DNA from: Hordeum vulgare subsp. vulgare | Lineage: Eukaryota > Streptophyta > Magnoliopsida > Poales > Poaceae | Direction: 5' to 3' | DNA length: 64,000 bases | Assembly (NCBI RefSeq): GCF_904849725.1 | Contig: NC_058522.1 | Span: forward strand, 456,632,844-456,696,843 | Shown: positions 11,289 to 23,437 of the stretch, one piece after another | Layout: each line of letters begins with the position of its first letter | How positions within the stretch are numbered: the stretch's first letter is position 1 | Notes under the pieces: model-generated | What the model saw: the letters and a program-made list of their open reading frames with translations, nothing else | Database searches by the model: none | Told to the model about the DNA's origin: nothing | Made by a program: the position numbers and the translations under genes

Positions 11289-12812
11289 ATAGGGCACCAT
11301 CAAAATCCGTTGAGATGACACTACAAACCATGGTATGGCAAAAGACCAAAGTTGCCGTTTCTTAAAGTTTGGGGATGTGATGCTTATGTCAAAAAGCTTC
11401 ACCTTGAAAAGCTGGAACCCAAAGCGGAAAAGTGTGTCTTCATAGGTTACCCAGAAGAGACAATTGGGTATACCTTATATCTCAAATCCGAGGGCAAAGT
11501 GTTTGCTGCTAAAAACGGAGCTTTTCTTGAGAAGGAGTTTCTCTCGAAAGAATTGAGTGGGAGGAAGATAGAACTTGATGAGGTTGTCGAACCTCTAATT
11601 CCTCTAGATGGTGGCGTAGGACAAGGGGAAACCCATGTTGCTGCGGTGCCGGTTGTGGAGCAAGTTGATGATGATGATCATGAAACTTCAAATCAAGTTG
11701 CTATCGGACCTCGCACGTCGACAAGATCACGTACTGCTCCTGAGTGGTACGGTAATCCTATCTTAACGATTAAGTTGTTGGACAACAATGAACCTGCAAA
11801 TTACGAAGAAGAAGTGGTGGGACCGGATTCCAACAAATGGCTGGAGGCCACGAAGTCGGAGATAGGATCCATGTACGAGAACAATGTGTGGACTTTGGAA
11901 GTACTACATGAAGGCCGCAAGGCTATTCAGAACAAATGGATCTATAAGAAGAAGACAGACGCAGACGGTAATGTGACCGTTTATAAAGCTCGACTTGTGG
12001 CAAAGGGTTTTCACAAGTTCAAGGAGTTGACTACGATGAGACTTTCTCACCGGTAGCGATGCTTAAGTCTGTCCGAATCATTTTAGCAATAGCTGCCTTT
12101 TACGATTATGAAATCTGGCAGATGGATGTCAAAACGGCGTTCCTTAACGGTTTTCTTAAGGAAGAGTTGTATATGATGCAACCCAAAGGTTTTGTCAATC
12201 CAAAGAATGCTAACAAAGTATGCAAGCTCTAGCGATCCATTTATGGACTGGTGCAAGCATCTCGGAGTTGGAATAAGCGTTTTGATGAGGTGATCAAAGC
12301 ATTTGAGTTTATACAAGTGGTTGGAGAATCTTGTATTTACAAGAAAGTGAGTGGGAGCTTTGTGGCGTTTCTAATATTATATGTGGATGACATATTGCTG
12401 ATTGGAAACAACGTGGAGCTTTTGGAGAGCATAAAGGATTACTTGAATAAAAGTTTCTCTATGAAGGACCTAGGAGAAGCTGCTCACATTCTAATATTAT
12501 AGATCGAGACGCCTGATAGGACTTTCACAAAACACATACCATGATAAAGTTTTGAAGAAGTTCAAAATGGATCAGTCCAAGAAAGGGTTCTTGCCAGTAT
12601 TACAAGGTATAAAATTTAGTAAGACTCAGTGCCCAGCAACTGCGGAAGATAGAGAACAAATGAGTTTCGTCCCCTACGCTTCAGCCGTAGGTTCTATCAT
12701 GTATGCAATGATGTGCACTAGACCAGACGTCAGCTTGGCCATAAGTATGGCTGGTTTCAGAGTAATCCAGGAGTGGATCACTGGACGGCGATCAAGAATA
12801 TTCTGAAGTACC
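11289..12812 (+). pseudogene. pol: C1 pol: integrase C-terminus and reverse transcriptase
   Basis: Copia polyprotein fragment. It opens with the integrase end (FLKVWGCDAYVKKLHLEKL, then KCVFIGYP), followed by the RT region: NKWIYKKKTDADGN, then VYKARLVAKGF, WQMDVKTAFLNGFLKEELYM, and the catalytic YVDD at about 12380-12391 (LYVDDILLIGN). It should copy element RNA into DNA in a particle. Breaks: frame shifts near 11330 and near 12015, a TAG at about 12229 in a position where CAG is likely, and a stop at 12500. It ends inside the RNase H linker (residues KNILK) at the SL1 insertion and resumes at 18490. Confidence 0.85.
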
Positions 12813-15800
12813 TAATACGTCCATTTTGCATCATGCTTTCATGTTGATATTTATTGCTTTTTGGGTTGTTATTTCACTTCACGGTACAATGCTTATGCCT
12901 TTTCTCCCTTATTTTGCAAGGTTTACATGAAGAGGGAGAATGCCCGCAGCTGGAATTCTGGCCTGAAAAAGGAGCAAGTTTGAGATGCCTATTCTGTGAA
13001 ACTCCATAAGCCGTGAAAATCAACGTGGATTTTTTTGGGGATTTATAAAAAATACTGTGTCGGAGGGGCGCCAGCAGGGGGCCACAAGCCTGCTAGGCGC
13101 GACCACCCCCCTGGCCGCGCCTAGGGGGCTTGTGGGCTCTCAGGTGGCCCTCTAGCTCCCCCCTTTTGCTAAAAGAAGGGTTTCGGTCTGGAAAAAATAG
13201 AGAGGAGGCTTTTCAGAGGATTCGCCGCCGCCACGAGTCGGAACTTGAGCAGAACCAATCTGGAGCTCCGGCGGGACGATCCTGCCGGGGAAACTTCCCT
13301 CCCGGAGTGTCGGGACCCCGATCCTAAGCCATAGGAATCCAGCCTGTAACACATCGCATCCCTTTGTGGTCTCACGCACGGTTAACTCCACGGCTGCAGC
13401 CTTACCTTAGCCAGGACCGTTTGCGTCTTTTGACTCACGTATGCGATAGTGTCGCTAGCATTCCAATGTCAAAGAACCCGGATCGACATGTCTAGTCATA
13501 AGCCAAAGTGGCAGTTCCGCACAAGGACAGGCATACATGACCCAACAAAGCAGGTGTCGGTCATCAACGAACGTAGACGAGTCGTAGCAAGCTACAAGGA
13601 CTCCATTACGTCGCGTGACATTTCCTCAATGGGGACAGACACATCAGCTAAGAAGGACACATGCCGGTCAACCAATGTGTCCGGAGCAGTAGCGAACTAC
13701 CAAGGCTCGCTGGATCACAACGGGGCATTTCCTTGTAGGGAGTGCTACTAAAGTTCACGACTAGGTATTCGAACCCCATACATATCAAGTAAGACACACG
13801 TACGCATGGCATACCGATATGTATAGATACATCGATGGCATCACAACATAACCATAAACATACAAACTTTAATTAGGAGGCTCGGAAAAGCCACACACAT
13901 AATATTACACATCAAGGGTATCGCGACCCATAATAGCAGTCATACAATACAAGCCAGCGGAAGAATTATAAACTGTCTGGGTACAGACAGAGCAACTAGA
14001 AGGCACATGGCCTGACTATACTACAGAGCCGACGTAGGGCCAGATCGTAGCTGGGACACCAGCTACTCGTCGTCGTCGATGTCTACGAAGAACCCTCCAT
14101 TAGGGTCATTAGCAACCTCTGCAACATTATTAAGCAAACATGAGTACGAAGGTACTCAGCAAGACTTTAGGATGGCTAACTACTCATGCAAGGTATCAAG
14201 AAGGTATTGTGGGGTTTCATGCAGAAAGCCAGCATTTGACTCGTGGCTAGACAACTTGCTTTTTGAAATTAGTTTTGACAATTCGATTTCTCGCACACGA
14301 GTCCACTAACACCACAACAATACCCTATCGTGGAATCATTCCGTCTCCATACGGAAATGCCATCCACGACACTCACGCTTATCTTGACAATTTTATGAGT
14401 AGCCATTGAAGTTATCTATGAACAACATATGTCTCCAAGTAGTCCATATCCGCGGACGCGGCTATCCGAATAGATCATAACCCTGCAGGGGTGTACTTCG
14501 TCACACACGCTCCCGCCACTTATCGCCATGTGCACATCATGCACCTCGGCAACCTTTGAGCGGAAGCCCAGTGAGGGAGTCGGCCACGACCGTTAACCAC
14601 ATTAGTACCTAGTCCAGGTATATCGCCTATCTGAGAGTAACCCGTACGGAAGTCCGGCCGAGGTTTCCGCCACGGCCTCAAACGATGTGCGCAGGGTTCC
14701 CAAGCACACCATCCGGGTGCCACTTGGTACACCGTGCCACTGCCTACCGCATCACGGTCCACCTCTCAGGTCAGCACCATGCACGGCCTCCAGCATTACT
14801 ATAAACACCAGAAACTACTTGCAACTCCTGGACCGAGTACTACGCGATTAATAGGCCGAGCGGGGTCATATTTCAGGGCCCAGCATGTGGTAGTATCTAG
14901 TCTTGGATTACATACACGGAACTCAGTTCCTAAGGACGGTTCCAATGAAACAACCCGCCATGTACTCCTACACAGCCTTTCACCGGTACCTTTACCAAAT
15001 CAAGTTCAACACACGACCTTTGCTTACCGAACACATTCCACATTTCTGTTCATCTCCCAGATGACAGACCATACACAACTCTAAGCATAGCATGCATAGC
15101 AGGATAAGGCACATCATAGCTCAAGCAACTACCAGGTATGCTAGGTTGCAAGGTTCGGCTATTTACTGTGACAAGGTTAAGTCATGCAAAGGAAGTGGGT
15201 CCAACTATCGTGGCAAAAGCAGTTGAAGCATTTGATCCTAATGCATTAAATAGGTGCAGGAGCAAGAACATAGGTGTTATCGGGATGATCAAAAGGGGTG
15301 CTTGCCTTGTTGCTCAGAGGAGGAACGATATCCGTCGGACGGATATTCGGTGGAATCCGGGGGTGCGGAGCCTACCGAAATGAACGGCAACATTCAATAA
15401 CAATCATATGCAATCAAAATGATGCATAAGCATGGCATGAGAATGCAAAGTGGTAAGTTATTATAATCAAGATGTTTTAGGTTTAGAGTTGATTTGAATC
15501 ACATTCGAATAGCAATTCAAACGGGTATTTTCGGATACCGGTTTAATTGATTCGACCTGATGCTCAGATCAACCTAATGTTAACATGCATGAAATGTCAT
15601 GTTATGGTACTGGTTTATATCTAGGGCAGTGTGTGATCATTGCATTTATAATGAAATTTGGATATCTTTGCAAATTCCATTTATAAAGTGATTAAAGAAT
15701 TGAATTATTCCTTATTTCACAATTTAGGGTTCTGTAAATTTTTCAAACATAGCTGAAATTAGCATAATCAGAATCCTTGAATTTTTCTGATACTTTTTCA

Positions 15801-18489
15801 TATATAAATTATTTTCATTGGAGTTACAGATTAATTTCTATGATTTTTGCAATTTTTAGCAATTTCCTGAATTATTTTTATACTGGAAATTCCATTTATT
15901 GCATCAGGCTGACGTCAGCAGGTCAGCCGACCTGTGCAGGTCAAACCTGACAGGGGGGCCCCACTGGTCAGCCTCTCTGGGACTAATCCCGCGCTGACCA
16001 GCCCCTAATTGGGGTTTGACCAGGCGTGGGGCCCTCTGTCAGCGACTCAGAGGAGGGCGATTAGCCCCTAATGGCCGGCCACGTCGACTGCCACCGGAGG
16101 GTGGTCGCCGGCGACCAAACCCGCGGCGGAGGGCTCGCCGGAGGCGACCTAGACGGCGCTGCACCGCACGAAAACGCACGCCGTTGGCAGCTAAAGCAAG
16201 CTCGCGAAGTGGCCGATCTGGCAGGACCAACTGGGGAGGCTAGGGTCGCCGGAAGAGGCGTCGGCGACGAGCCGGAGCGGCGGCCGAAGCTCGGGCGTCG
16301 TCGGGGGCTTTGAATCAGAGGGATCCACGCTTAGATCTTAGCTGCTACGGCATCTACGCGTCGTCCTGGAGCTTCTGGTGCTCACGGGAGGACGAGCTGG
16401 ACATCGGAGGGCTACCGGCGACGAGCGGCAGCGGCGGTGCTCGTCGGGCTCCGGTGAAACTAGGGCTAGAGGAGGGGATCGACGGGGAAAGCTTAGGGAA
16501 AACCACCGCATGCTCAATGGGAGTGCAGAGAAGAGCTCAGACAGCTCGGGGAAGGCCTGGGGGCGACGAATCGACGGGAGAGGTCCGGCGGCCGGAGGAG
16601 GAAGACGACGGCGTTGCAGGCGTTGCAGGGCTCGAGGGGACTTCGGCTTCTGCAGAGACGACCAGGGCGACGAGGCGGAGCTAATGGCATGCTCGCGGAG
16701 GAGATCCTATGGCCAGGGGCACGGCCAGCTCGAGCTCGAGCTCGGCTCTAATGGCGGCAGCAAGGAGGGGGAGGAGATCCGGGCGGAGGGGAAGAACCGA
16801 GGCGGGGAATGGATAGGGGAGGCTCTGGGGAGCTTATCCCCGTCGTCGCCAGCGCGAACCGGCGGCCAGGCAGGCACGCACGTGCGTGGCCGCGCCGGAG
16901 GAGGCAGCGGCCACCTCCTGCTGCCTACTGGCGCGGGGAAGGAGACGAGCGGCGAGATGGGCTGGGCCTCGCTTGCGCGTCAGGTAAGTCTTTTCCTTTT
17001 TCTTCTGCTTTTGTTTTTCTGTTTTGCTATTTATTGCTTTGCTAATTATTTCAGCTCCAAAACAAAAAGTAAAAACTAATTTTGACCTCCTGAAATATTT
17101 GTTATAATATCCCCACTCATTTCCAAGACTTTCAACATTTTTGGAAAATTATAGTTTCTGATTTCAAATTTTTAAATTTGAAACCAGTGGCTTTTGCATT
17201 TATTTAAAATGCTTAAAGTGTCAAGAAAATAGTTTTCTCTAATGCTCATTTACTTTCATGATTTATCAGAAAGTTTGAACATTTCTTGAGGCCATTTTGG
17301 GTTCATTGATTTTGAACTAGTTGAATTTTCCTTTAATTGAAATGGTGGCTAGGGTTTAGAGTTTTTCCTTTGCCACTTTGTTGTTTTTGTTGGAACTTCT
17401 TGGATGCAAATGCAAAGAAGACATGAGCACAATGCTATCTAGCTTAAGGTTTAGGGATGTGACACGGAGGGGGAAATCGTCGCCATCGTCATCACCAACA
17501 CTCCTCTCATCGGGGGGACTCGTCACCATCAACATCTTCGTCACCACCATCTCATCTCCAAACCCTAGTTCATCTCTTGTAACCAATCTCCATCTCGCGA
17601 CTCCGATTGGTACTTGTAGGGTTGCTAGTAGTGTTAATTACTCTTTGTAGTTGATGCTAGTTGGATTACTTGGTGGAAGAGTTTATGTTCAGATCCTTGA
17701 TGCTACTCATTACCTCTCTGGTCATGAATATGATTATACTTTGTGAGTAGTTACTTTTGTTCCTGAGGACATGGGATAAGTGTTGCTATAAGACGTCATG
17801 TGAATTTGGTATTCGTTCGGTAATTTGATGTGTTGTATGTTGTTTTTCCTCTAGTGGTGTTAGGTGAACATCGACTACATAACACTTCACCATTATTTGG
17901 GCCTAGAGGAAGGCATTGGGAAGTAGTAAGTAGATGATGGGTTGCTAGAGTGGCAGAAGCTTAAACCCTAGTTTATGTGTTGCTTCGTAAGGGGCTGATT
18001 TGGATGCACTAGCTAGTTTAATGCTATGGTTAGACTTTGTCTTAATTCTTCTTTCATAGTTCCGGATGCTTGCGAGAGGGATTAATCATAAGTGGGATGC
18101 TTGTCCAAGTAAGGGCAGTACCCAAGCGCCGGTCCACCCACATATCAAACTATCAAAGTAATGAACGTGAATCATATGAACATGATGAAAACTAGCTTGA
18201 TAGAAATTCCCATGTGTCCTCGGGAGCGTTTTACTTCCTATAAGACTTTGTCCAGGCTTGTCCCTTGCTACAAAAGGGATTGGGCCACTTTGCTGCACCG
18301 TTGTTACTTTTGTACTTGCTACTTGCTACGAATCATCTTGCCACACAACTACTTGTTACCGATAATTTCAGCGCTTGCAGATTTTACCTTGCTGAAAACC
18401 ACTTGTCAGATCCTTCTGCTCCTCGTTGGGTTTGACACTCTTACTTATCGAAAGGACTACGATAGATCCCCTATACTTGTGGGTCATCA
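12813..18489 (+). mobile_element. SL1: solo LTR of a Sabrina/WHAM-related Gypsy, carrying L2
   Basis: The LTR itself is 12813-13307 plus 17470-18489 (about 1.5 kb), starting TAATACGTCC (TG mutated to TA) and ending GGGTCATCA. It lies in C1 between GTACC duplications. No internal region is present, so it is a solo LTR left by LTR-LTR recombination. A hairpin with arms GCCACAAGCC (13081) and GGCTTGTGGGC (13127) is in its left part. The part after L2 includes text shared with Sabrina LTRs (AGGCTTGTCCCTTGCTAC). Confidence 0.8.
13308..17464 (+). mobile_element. L2: large solo-LTR-like element
   Basis: Starts TGTCGGGACCCCGATCC and ends AGGGATGTGACA, flanked by the 5-bp duplication CGGAG (13303-13307 and 17465-17469). 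It is inserted in SL1 and is a diverged, inverted copy of L1. No coding domain is visible. It has a GC-rich block (15900-16980) followed by a consensus splice-donor-like CAGGTAAGT at 16980. Ends and duplication are those of an LTR element; 4.2 kb suits a LARD-class LTR. ORFs in the GC block occur on both strands and are judged chance. Confidence 0.75.
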
Positions 18490-19027
18490 GTACCTGAAAA
18501 GGACTAAGGAAATGTTTCTCGTTTATGGAGGTGACAAAGAGCTCGTCGTAAAAGGTTACGTCGATGCAAGTTTTGACACCGATCCGGATGACTCTAAGTC
18601 TCAAACTGTATACGTATTTATTCTTAATGGGGGTGCGGTAAGCTGGTGCAGTTCCAAGCAGAGCGTCGTAGCAGATTCTACATGTGAAGCGGAGTACATG
18701 GCTGCCTCGAAGGCAGCAAAGGAGGGTGTCTGGATGAAGCAGTTCATGATAGAATTTGGAGTTGTGTCGAGCGCACTAGATCCATTAACTCTGTTATGTG
18801 ACAACACTGGTGCCATTGCCTTAGCTAAGGAACCAAGGTTTCACAAGAAGACCAGACACATCAAACGACGCTTCAACCTCATCCGCGACTACGTCGAAGG
18901 AGAGGACATGTATATTTGCAAAGTGCACACGAATCTGAATGTAGCAGACTCGCTGACTAAACCTCTTCCACGAGCAAAACATGATCAACACCAGAACTGT
19001 ATGGGTGTTCGATTTATAACAATGTAA
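18490..19027 (+). pseudogene. pol: C1 pol: RNase H domain
   Basis: Continuation of the C1 polyprotein after SL1: YLKRTKEMFLVYGG joins the NILK reading at 12807 in frame once SL1 and one GTACC are removed. Catalytic carboxylates are visible: D in VDASFD, E in TCEAEYMA, D in LLCDNTGAI. Then HKKTRHIKRRF and a C-terminus LTKPL as in Angela-type elements, ending at the stop 19025-19027. This domain removes the RNA strand after reverse transcription. This part of the frame is uninterrupted, but the polyprotein is broken elsewhere. Confidence 0.85.
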
Positions 19028-19065
19028 ATCACATGGCGATGTGAGGACTAGATTATTGACTCTAG

Positions 19066-19079
19066 TGCAAGTGGGAGAC
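19066..19079 (+). other. Polypurine tract of C1
   Basis: TGCAAGTGGGAGAC directly before the LTR at 19080, as in BARE-type Copia elements. Confidence 0.75.
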
Positions 19080-20887
19080 TATTGGAAATATGCCCTAGAG
19101 GAAATAAGAAATAGTTATTATTATATTTCTTGTTTAAAGATAATCGTTTATTATCCATGCTATAATTGTATTGAATGAAAACATAGATACATGTGTGGAT
19201 ACATAGACAAAAAAAATGGCCCTAGCAAGCCTCTAGTTGGCTAGCCAGTTGATCAAGGATAGTCAAGGCTTTCTGACTATGTGCAAAGTGTTGTTGCTTG
19301 ATAACTGGATCACATCATTAGGAGAATCATGTGATGGACTAGACCGAAACTATGAATGTGGCATATTGATCGTGTCGTTTTATTGCTATAGTTTTCTGTG
19401 TGTCAAGTATTTGTTCCTATGACCATGAGATCATATAACTCAGTGGCACCGGAGGAATACCTTGTGTGCATCAAACATCACAACGTAACTGCGTGACTAT
19501 AAACGTGCTCTACGGGTATCTCCGAAGGTGTCCGTTGAGTTAGTATGGATCAAGACTGGGATTTGTCACTCCGTGTAACGGAGAGGTGTCTCGGGGCCCA
19601 CTCGGTAATACAACATCACACACAAGCCTTGCAAGCAATGTGACTAAGTGTAAGTCACGATTAAAGAGACTTACCGGTAACGAGATTAAAATAGGTATGC
19701 GGATACCGATGATCGAATCTCGGGCAAGTAACATACCGAAGGACAAAGGGAATGACATACGAGATTATACGAACCCTTGACACTGAGGTTCAACCGATAA
19801 GATCTTCGGAGAATACGTAGGATCCAATATGGGCATCCAGGTCCCGCTATTGGATATTGACCGAGGAGTACCTCGGGTGCATGTCTACATAGTTCTCGAA
19901 CCCGCAGGGTGTGCACACTTAAGGTTCGACGATGTTTTATTATAGGTGAGTTATATGTGTGGTTACCGAATGTTGTTCGGAGTCTCGGATGAGATCACAG
20001 ATGTCACGAGGGTTTCCGGAATGGTCCGGAGACGAATATTGTTATACAGGATGACTTCATTTGGTTACTAGAAAGTTTTTGGGCATTACCGGGAATGTAC
20101 AGGGAGTGACGAATGGGTTCCGGAAGTTCACCGGGAGGGGGCAACCTTCTCGGGGGAAGCCCAAAGGACTTATGGGTGGCGCACCAGCCCTTTGTGGGCT
20201 GGTGGGACAGCCCAAGAAGGCCTATGCGCCAAAGAAAGAAAACCAAAGAAAAAAAGGAAAGCTGGGAAGGAAGAGAACGAATCCACTTTCGAATCCTAGT
20301 TGGACTAGGATTCGAGTAGGACTCCTCCTCTCCCTTGGTCGGCGCACCCTTGAGGGATTGGTCCTCAAGGCAAGCCTCCTCCCCCTCCCTCCTATATATA
20401 GTGGTGATATAGGGCTGATTTTAGGCAACTTTTTCCACGTGCAACTTAGATCTAGACACCATTGTTTTACCTCTAGATCGTATTTCTGCGGAGCTCGGGC
20501 AGAGCCCTGTAGGAGTAGATCCTTCACCACCACCGGAGCGTCGTCACGCTGTCGGAGAACTCATCTACTTTTGTGTCTTGCATGCTGGATCAAGAAGGCC
20601 GAGATCATCGTCGAGCTGTACGTGTGCTGAACGCGGAGGTGTCGTCCGTTCGACAGTAGATCGGAGCGGATCGTGGGACGGATCGCGGGACGGTTCGTGG
20701 GACGGTTCGCGGGGTGGATCGAGTCACATGAGTACATTCCACTACATCAACCGCGTTTCTTAACGCTTCGTGCTGTGTGATCTACAAGGGTACGTAGATC
20801 CAAATCTCCTTTCGTAGATGGACATCACCATGATAGGTCTTCGTGCGCGTAGCAAATTTTTTGTTTCCCCTGCGACGTTCCCCAACA
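19080..20887 (+). repeat. C1 3' LTR (Angela/BARE type)
   Basis: 1808 bp, from TATTGGAAATATGCCC (first G mutated to A) to TTCCCCAACA. U3 is followed by a TATA box at 20391-20400, then a segment with GGAGCTCGGGCAGAGCCC typical of the BARE leader. The next sequence is the truncated LTR of C2, so the 3' target duplication cannot be read. Confidence 0.85.
20391..20400 (+). promoter_or_regulatory. TATA box in C1 LTR
   Basis: CCTATATATA about 500 bp before the LTR end, at the usual place for the LTR promoter of BARE-like elements. Activity is inferred only. Confidence 0.6.
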
Positions 20888-22156
20888 GGGCTGCCTTGGC
20901 CCCTCCTCCAAGGAGGAGAGGTTCGACCGAGCTAGGGAGGAGTCCACATCCCACAAGGGAGGTGGATCCCTTCCTTTTAAATCCTCTTTTGCCTTATCTC
21001 TTTATCCCTAGCCGCATGAGCCTTTAGGGAAGGCCTTGCCCGGCCAAATAAGGGATGATCCACCTCCTCTAACAATCCATGAAGTCCTTTGGTCGTCACA
21101 CCCTTCCCGGGGGTCCTCTCGCACCGTCTCGGCACTCCCGGTACTCTACCGATGAGCCTGAAACTTTTTCGGCGACTAAAACGGGACTTCCTATATATCA
21201 ATCTTTACCTCCGTAGCTCCTCGTGACGTCTGGGATCTCATCCAGGACTCTGAACAACCTTCAGTAACCACATACACTATTTCCCTAAAACCCTAGCGTC
21301 ATCGAATCTTAAGTGTGTAGACCCTACGGGTTCGGGAGACATACGGAAATGATCGAGACATCTCTCCGGCCAATAACCAATAGCGGGGTCTGGATATCCA
21401 TGTTGGCTCCCACATATTCCACGATGATCCCATCGGATGAACCATAATGTCAAGGATTCACTCAATCCCGTATGCAATTCCCTTTGTCTATCGGTATGAT
21501 ACTTGCCCGAGATTCGATCGTCGGTATCCCATACCTTGTTCAATCTCGTTACCGCAAGTCTCTTTACTCGTTCTGTAACACATCATCACGTGGCTAACTC
21601 CTTAGTCACACTGAGCTCAATATGATCATGGATTACCGAGTGGGCCCACAGATACCTCTCTGTCACACGGAGTGACAAATTCCGAGTCTCGATTCGTACA
21701 ATCCAACAGACACTTTCGGAGATACCCGTAGTGCACGTTTATAATCACCCAGTTACGCTGTGACGTTTGATACACCCAAAGAATTCCTATGGTATCCGGG
21801 AGTTGCACAATCTCATGGTCTATGGAAATGATACTTGACATTAGAAAAGCTTTAGCAGACGAACAACTCGATCTAGTGCTATGCTTAGGATTGGGTCTTG
21901 TCCATCACATCATTCCCCAATGATGTGATCCCATTATCAATGGCATTCAATGTCCATGATCAAGAAACCATGATCATCTATTGGTCAACGAGCTAGCCAA
22001 CTAGAGGCTCACTAGGGACACATTGTGATCTATATATTCACACATGTATTACGCTTTATGGTTAATACAATTATAGCTTGAATAATAGACAATTATCATG
22101 AAGTGGAAATATAATAATAACAACTTTATTATTGCCTCTAGGGCATATTTCCAACA
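20888..22156 (-). repeat. C2 3' LTR, truncated
   Basis: On the minus strand it starts TGTTGGAAATATGCCC at 22156 and runs to 20888, where it is cut off against the C1 LTR end. Shares with C1 the blocks CTCGGGCAAGTA and CCGCTATTGG. The R-U5 end is missing. Confidence 0.8.
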
Positions 22157-22184
22157 GTCTCCTAGTTTCACTAGAGTCAATAAT

Positions 22185-22826
22185 CTAGTTACATTGTGAT
22201 GAATCGAACACCCATAGAGTTCTGGTGTTGATCATGCTTTTCTCGTGAAGAGGTTTGGTCAACGGGTCTGCGACATTCAGATCCATATGTACTTTACAAA
22301 TATCTATATCTCCATCCTGGATGTATCCACGAATGGAGTTGAAGCGGCACTTAATGTGCTTGGTCTTCTTGTGAAACCTGGGCTCCTTTGCAATGGCAAT
22401 AGCTCTAGTGTTGTCACAGAACAGAGTCATCGGGGCCGACGCACTTGGAATCACTCCTAGGTCGGTGATGAACTCCTTCATCCAGACTCCTTCATGTGCT
22501 GCTTTCGAAGCAGCTATGTACTCTGCTTCACATGTAGATGCTTCCACGACGCTTTGCTTGCAACTGCACCAGCTAACTGCCCCATTATTCAAAATGTACA
22601 CGTATCCGGTTTGTGACTTGGAGTCATCCGAATCTGTGTCGAAGCTAGCATCTACGTAACCCTTTACGACGAGCTCTTTGGCACCTCAATAAACGACAAA
22701 CATATCTTTAGTCCTTTTCAGGTACTTAAGGATTTTCTTGACCATTGTCCAGTGATCCACTCCTGGATCACTCTGGTACCTCCCTACCAAACTTATGGCA
22801 AGGTTCACATAAGGTCTAGTACACAG
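22185..22826 (-). pseudogene. pol: C2 pol: RNase H domain
   Basis: Minus-strand reading CTRPYVNLAISLVGRYQS, then KILKYLKRTKDMF, a stop (TGA near 22687), GYVDASFDTD, YVYILNNGAVSWCS, TCEAEYIAASKA, FCDNTRAIAIA and LTKPLHEKS. The catalytic D, E and D of RNase H are kept. The fragment begins exactly at the S3 LTR edge (22827), so RT and everything upstream is separated from it. Differences from C1 (for example KEFITDLGVIPS against KQFMIEFGVVSS) show a separate subfamily. Confidence 0.8.
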
Positions 22827-23437
22827 TGATAACCCACAAGTGTAGCGGATCGCAACAGTTTTCGAGGGTAGAGTATTCAACCCAAATTTGTTGATTCGCC
22901 AAAAGGGGAAGCGAAAGAATATTCTCAAGTTTAGCAGCTGAGTTTGTCAAATTCAACCACACCTGAAAGATTAGTGTCTGCAAGCAAAGTATCAGTAGCA
23001 AAGTAGTATGATAGCAACGGTGTCAGAAACAGATCTGTTGATGGCAGACTATTCCTAACTGGTGTATCAATGGCGCCAGTAAGTTGCACGTGGACGGGGA
23101 ACTATTCTTCCCCGGCAACGGTGTCAGAAAAGGATCTTGCAACAAGTAACAGCGAAGTAGCAAGGAACGACAATAGCAGCAGTAGCAACAGTAGTAGCAA
23201 AGTGGCCCAATCCCTTTTGTAGCAAGGGACAAGCCTGGACAAAGTAACGTAGCAAGGACCAGTAGTAAAAGACTCGTAGGCAGTGGATCGGTGATGGATG
23301 AGTATGACGGATTTGATTCATCGTGTAACAACTATAACACAGAGAGATAAGTAACTAGCTCCCGTTCGTCAATCTAATGTAGGCATGTATTCTGTATGTA
23401 GTCATACGTGCTTAGGAAAAAGAACTTGCATGACGTG
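22827..23437 (-). repeat. S3 3' LTR, outer part
   Basis: Starts TGATAACCCACAAGTG at 22827 on the + strand. Continues after W1 at 25056-25188 and after G1 at 41053-41107. It resembles the S1 LTR half at 10649-11288 (inverted) closely. Confidence 0.75.

Larger units (their letters stand above)
11289..20887 (+). mobile_element. C1: 3' half of an Angela/BARE-like Copia element
   Basis: Contains the end of integrase, RT and RNase H (11289-12812 and 18490-19027), a polypurine tract and the full 3' LTR (19080-20887). The 5' half is cut off at the S1 LTR. The pol gene is interrupted by SL1 with target duplication GTACC (12808-12812 and 18490-18494). The LTR is recognised as Angela/BARE/WIS type by its CTAGAGG...AATA start, the block TTGGCTAGCCAGTTGATC and the end GCGACGTTCCCCAACA. 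Confidence 0.85.
20888..22826 (-). mobile_element. C2: 3' part of an Angela-like Copia element
   Basis: Minus-strand Copia in tail-to-tail contact with C1. Contains a truncated 3' LTR (20888-22156), polypurine tract (22157-22168) and RNase H (22185-22826). It belongs to a different subfamily from C1: the LTR sequences are alignable but clearly diverged. The upstream part may be the fragment at 56748-57604 on the far side of S3, but the RT region between the two is missing. Confidence 0.75.

Noticed and set aside
16016..17079. Overlapping long ORFs on both strands in a GC-rich block of L2
   Set aside because: GC-rich sequence lacks stop codons by chance; the peptides are arginine/glycine-rich in all frames, no motif is seen, and the inverted copy L1 does not keep the frames.
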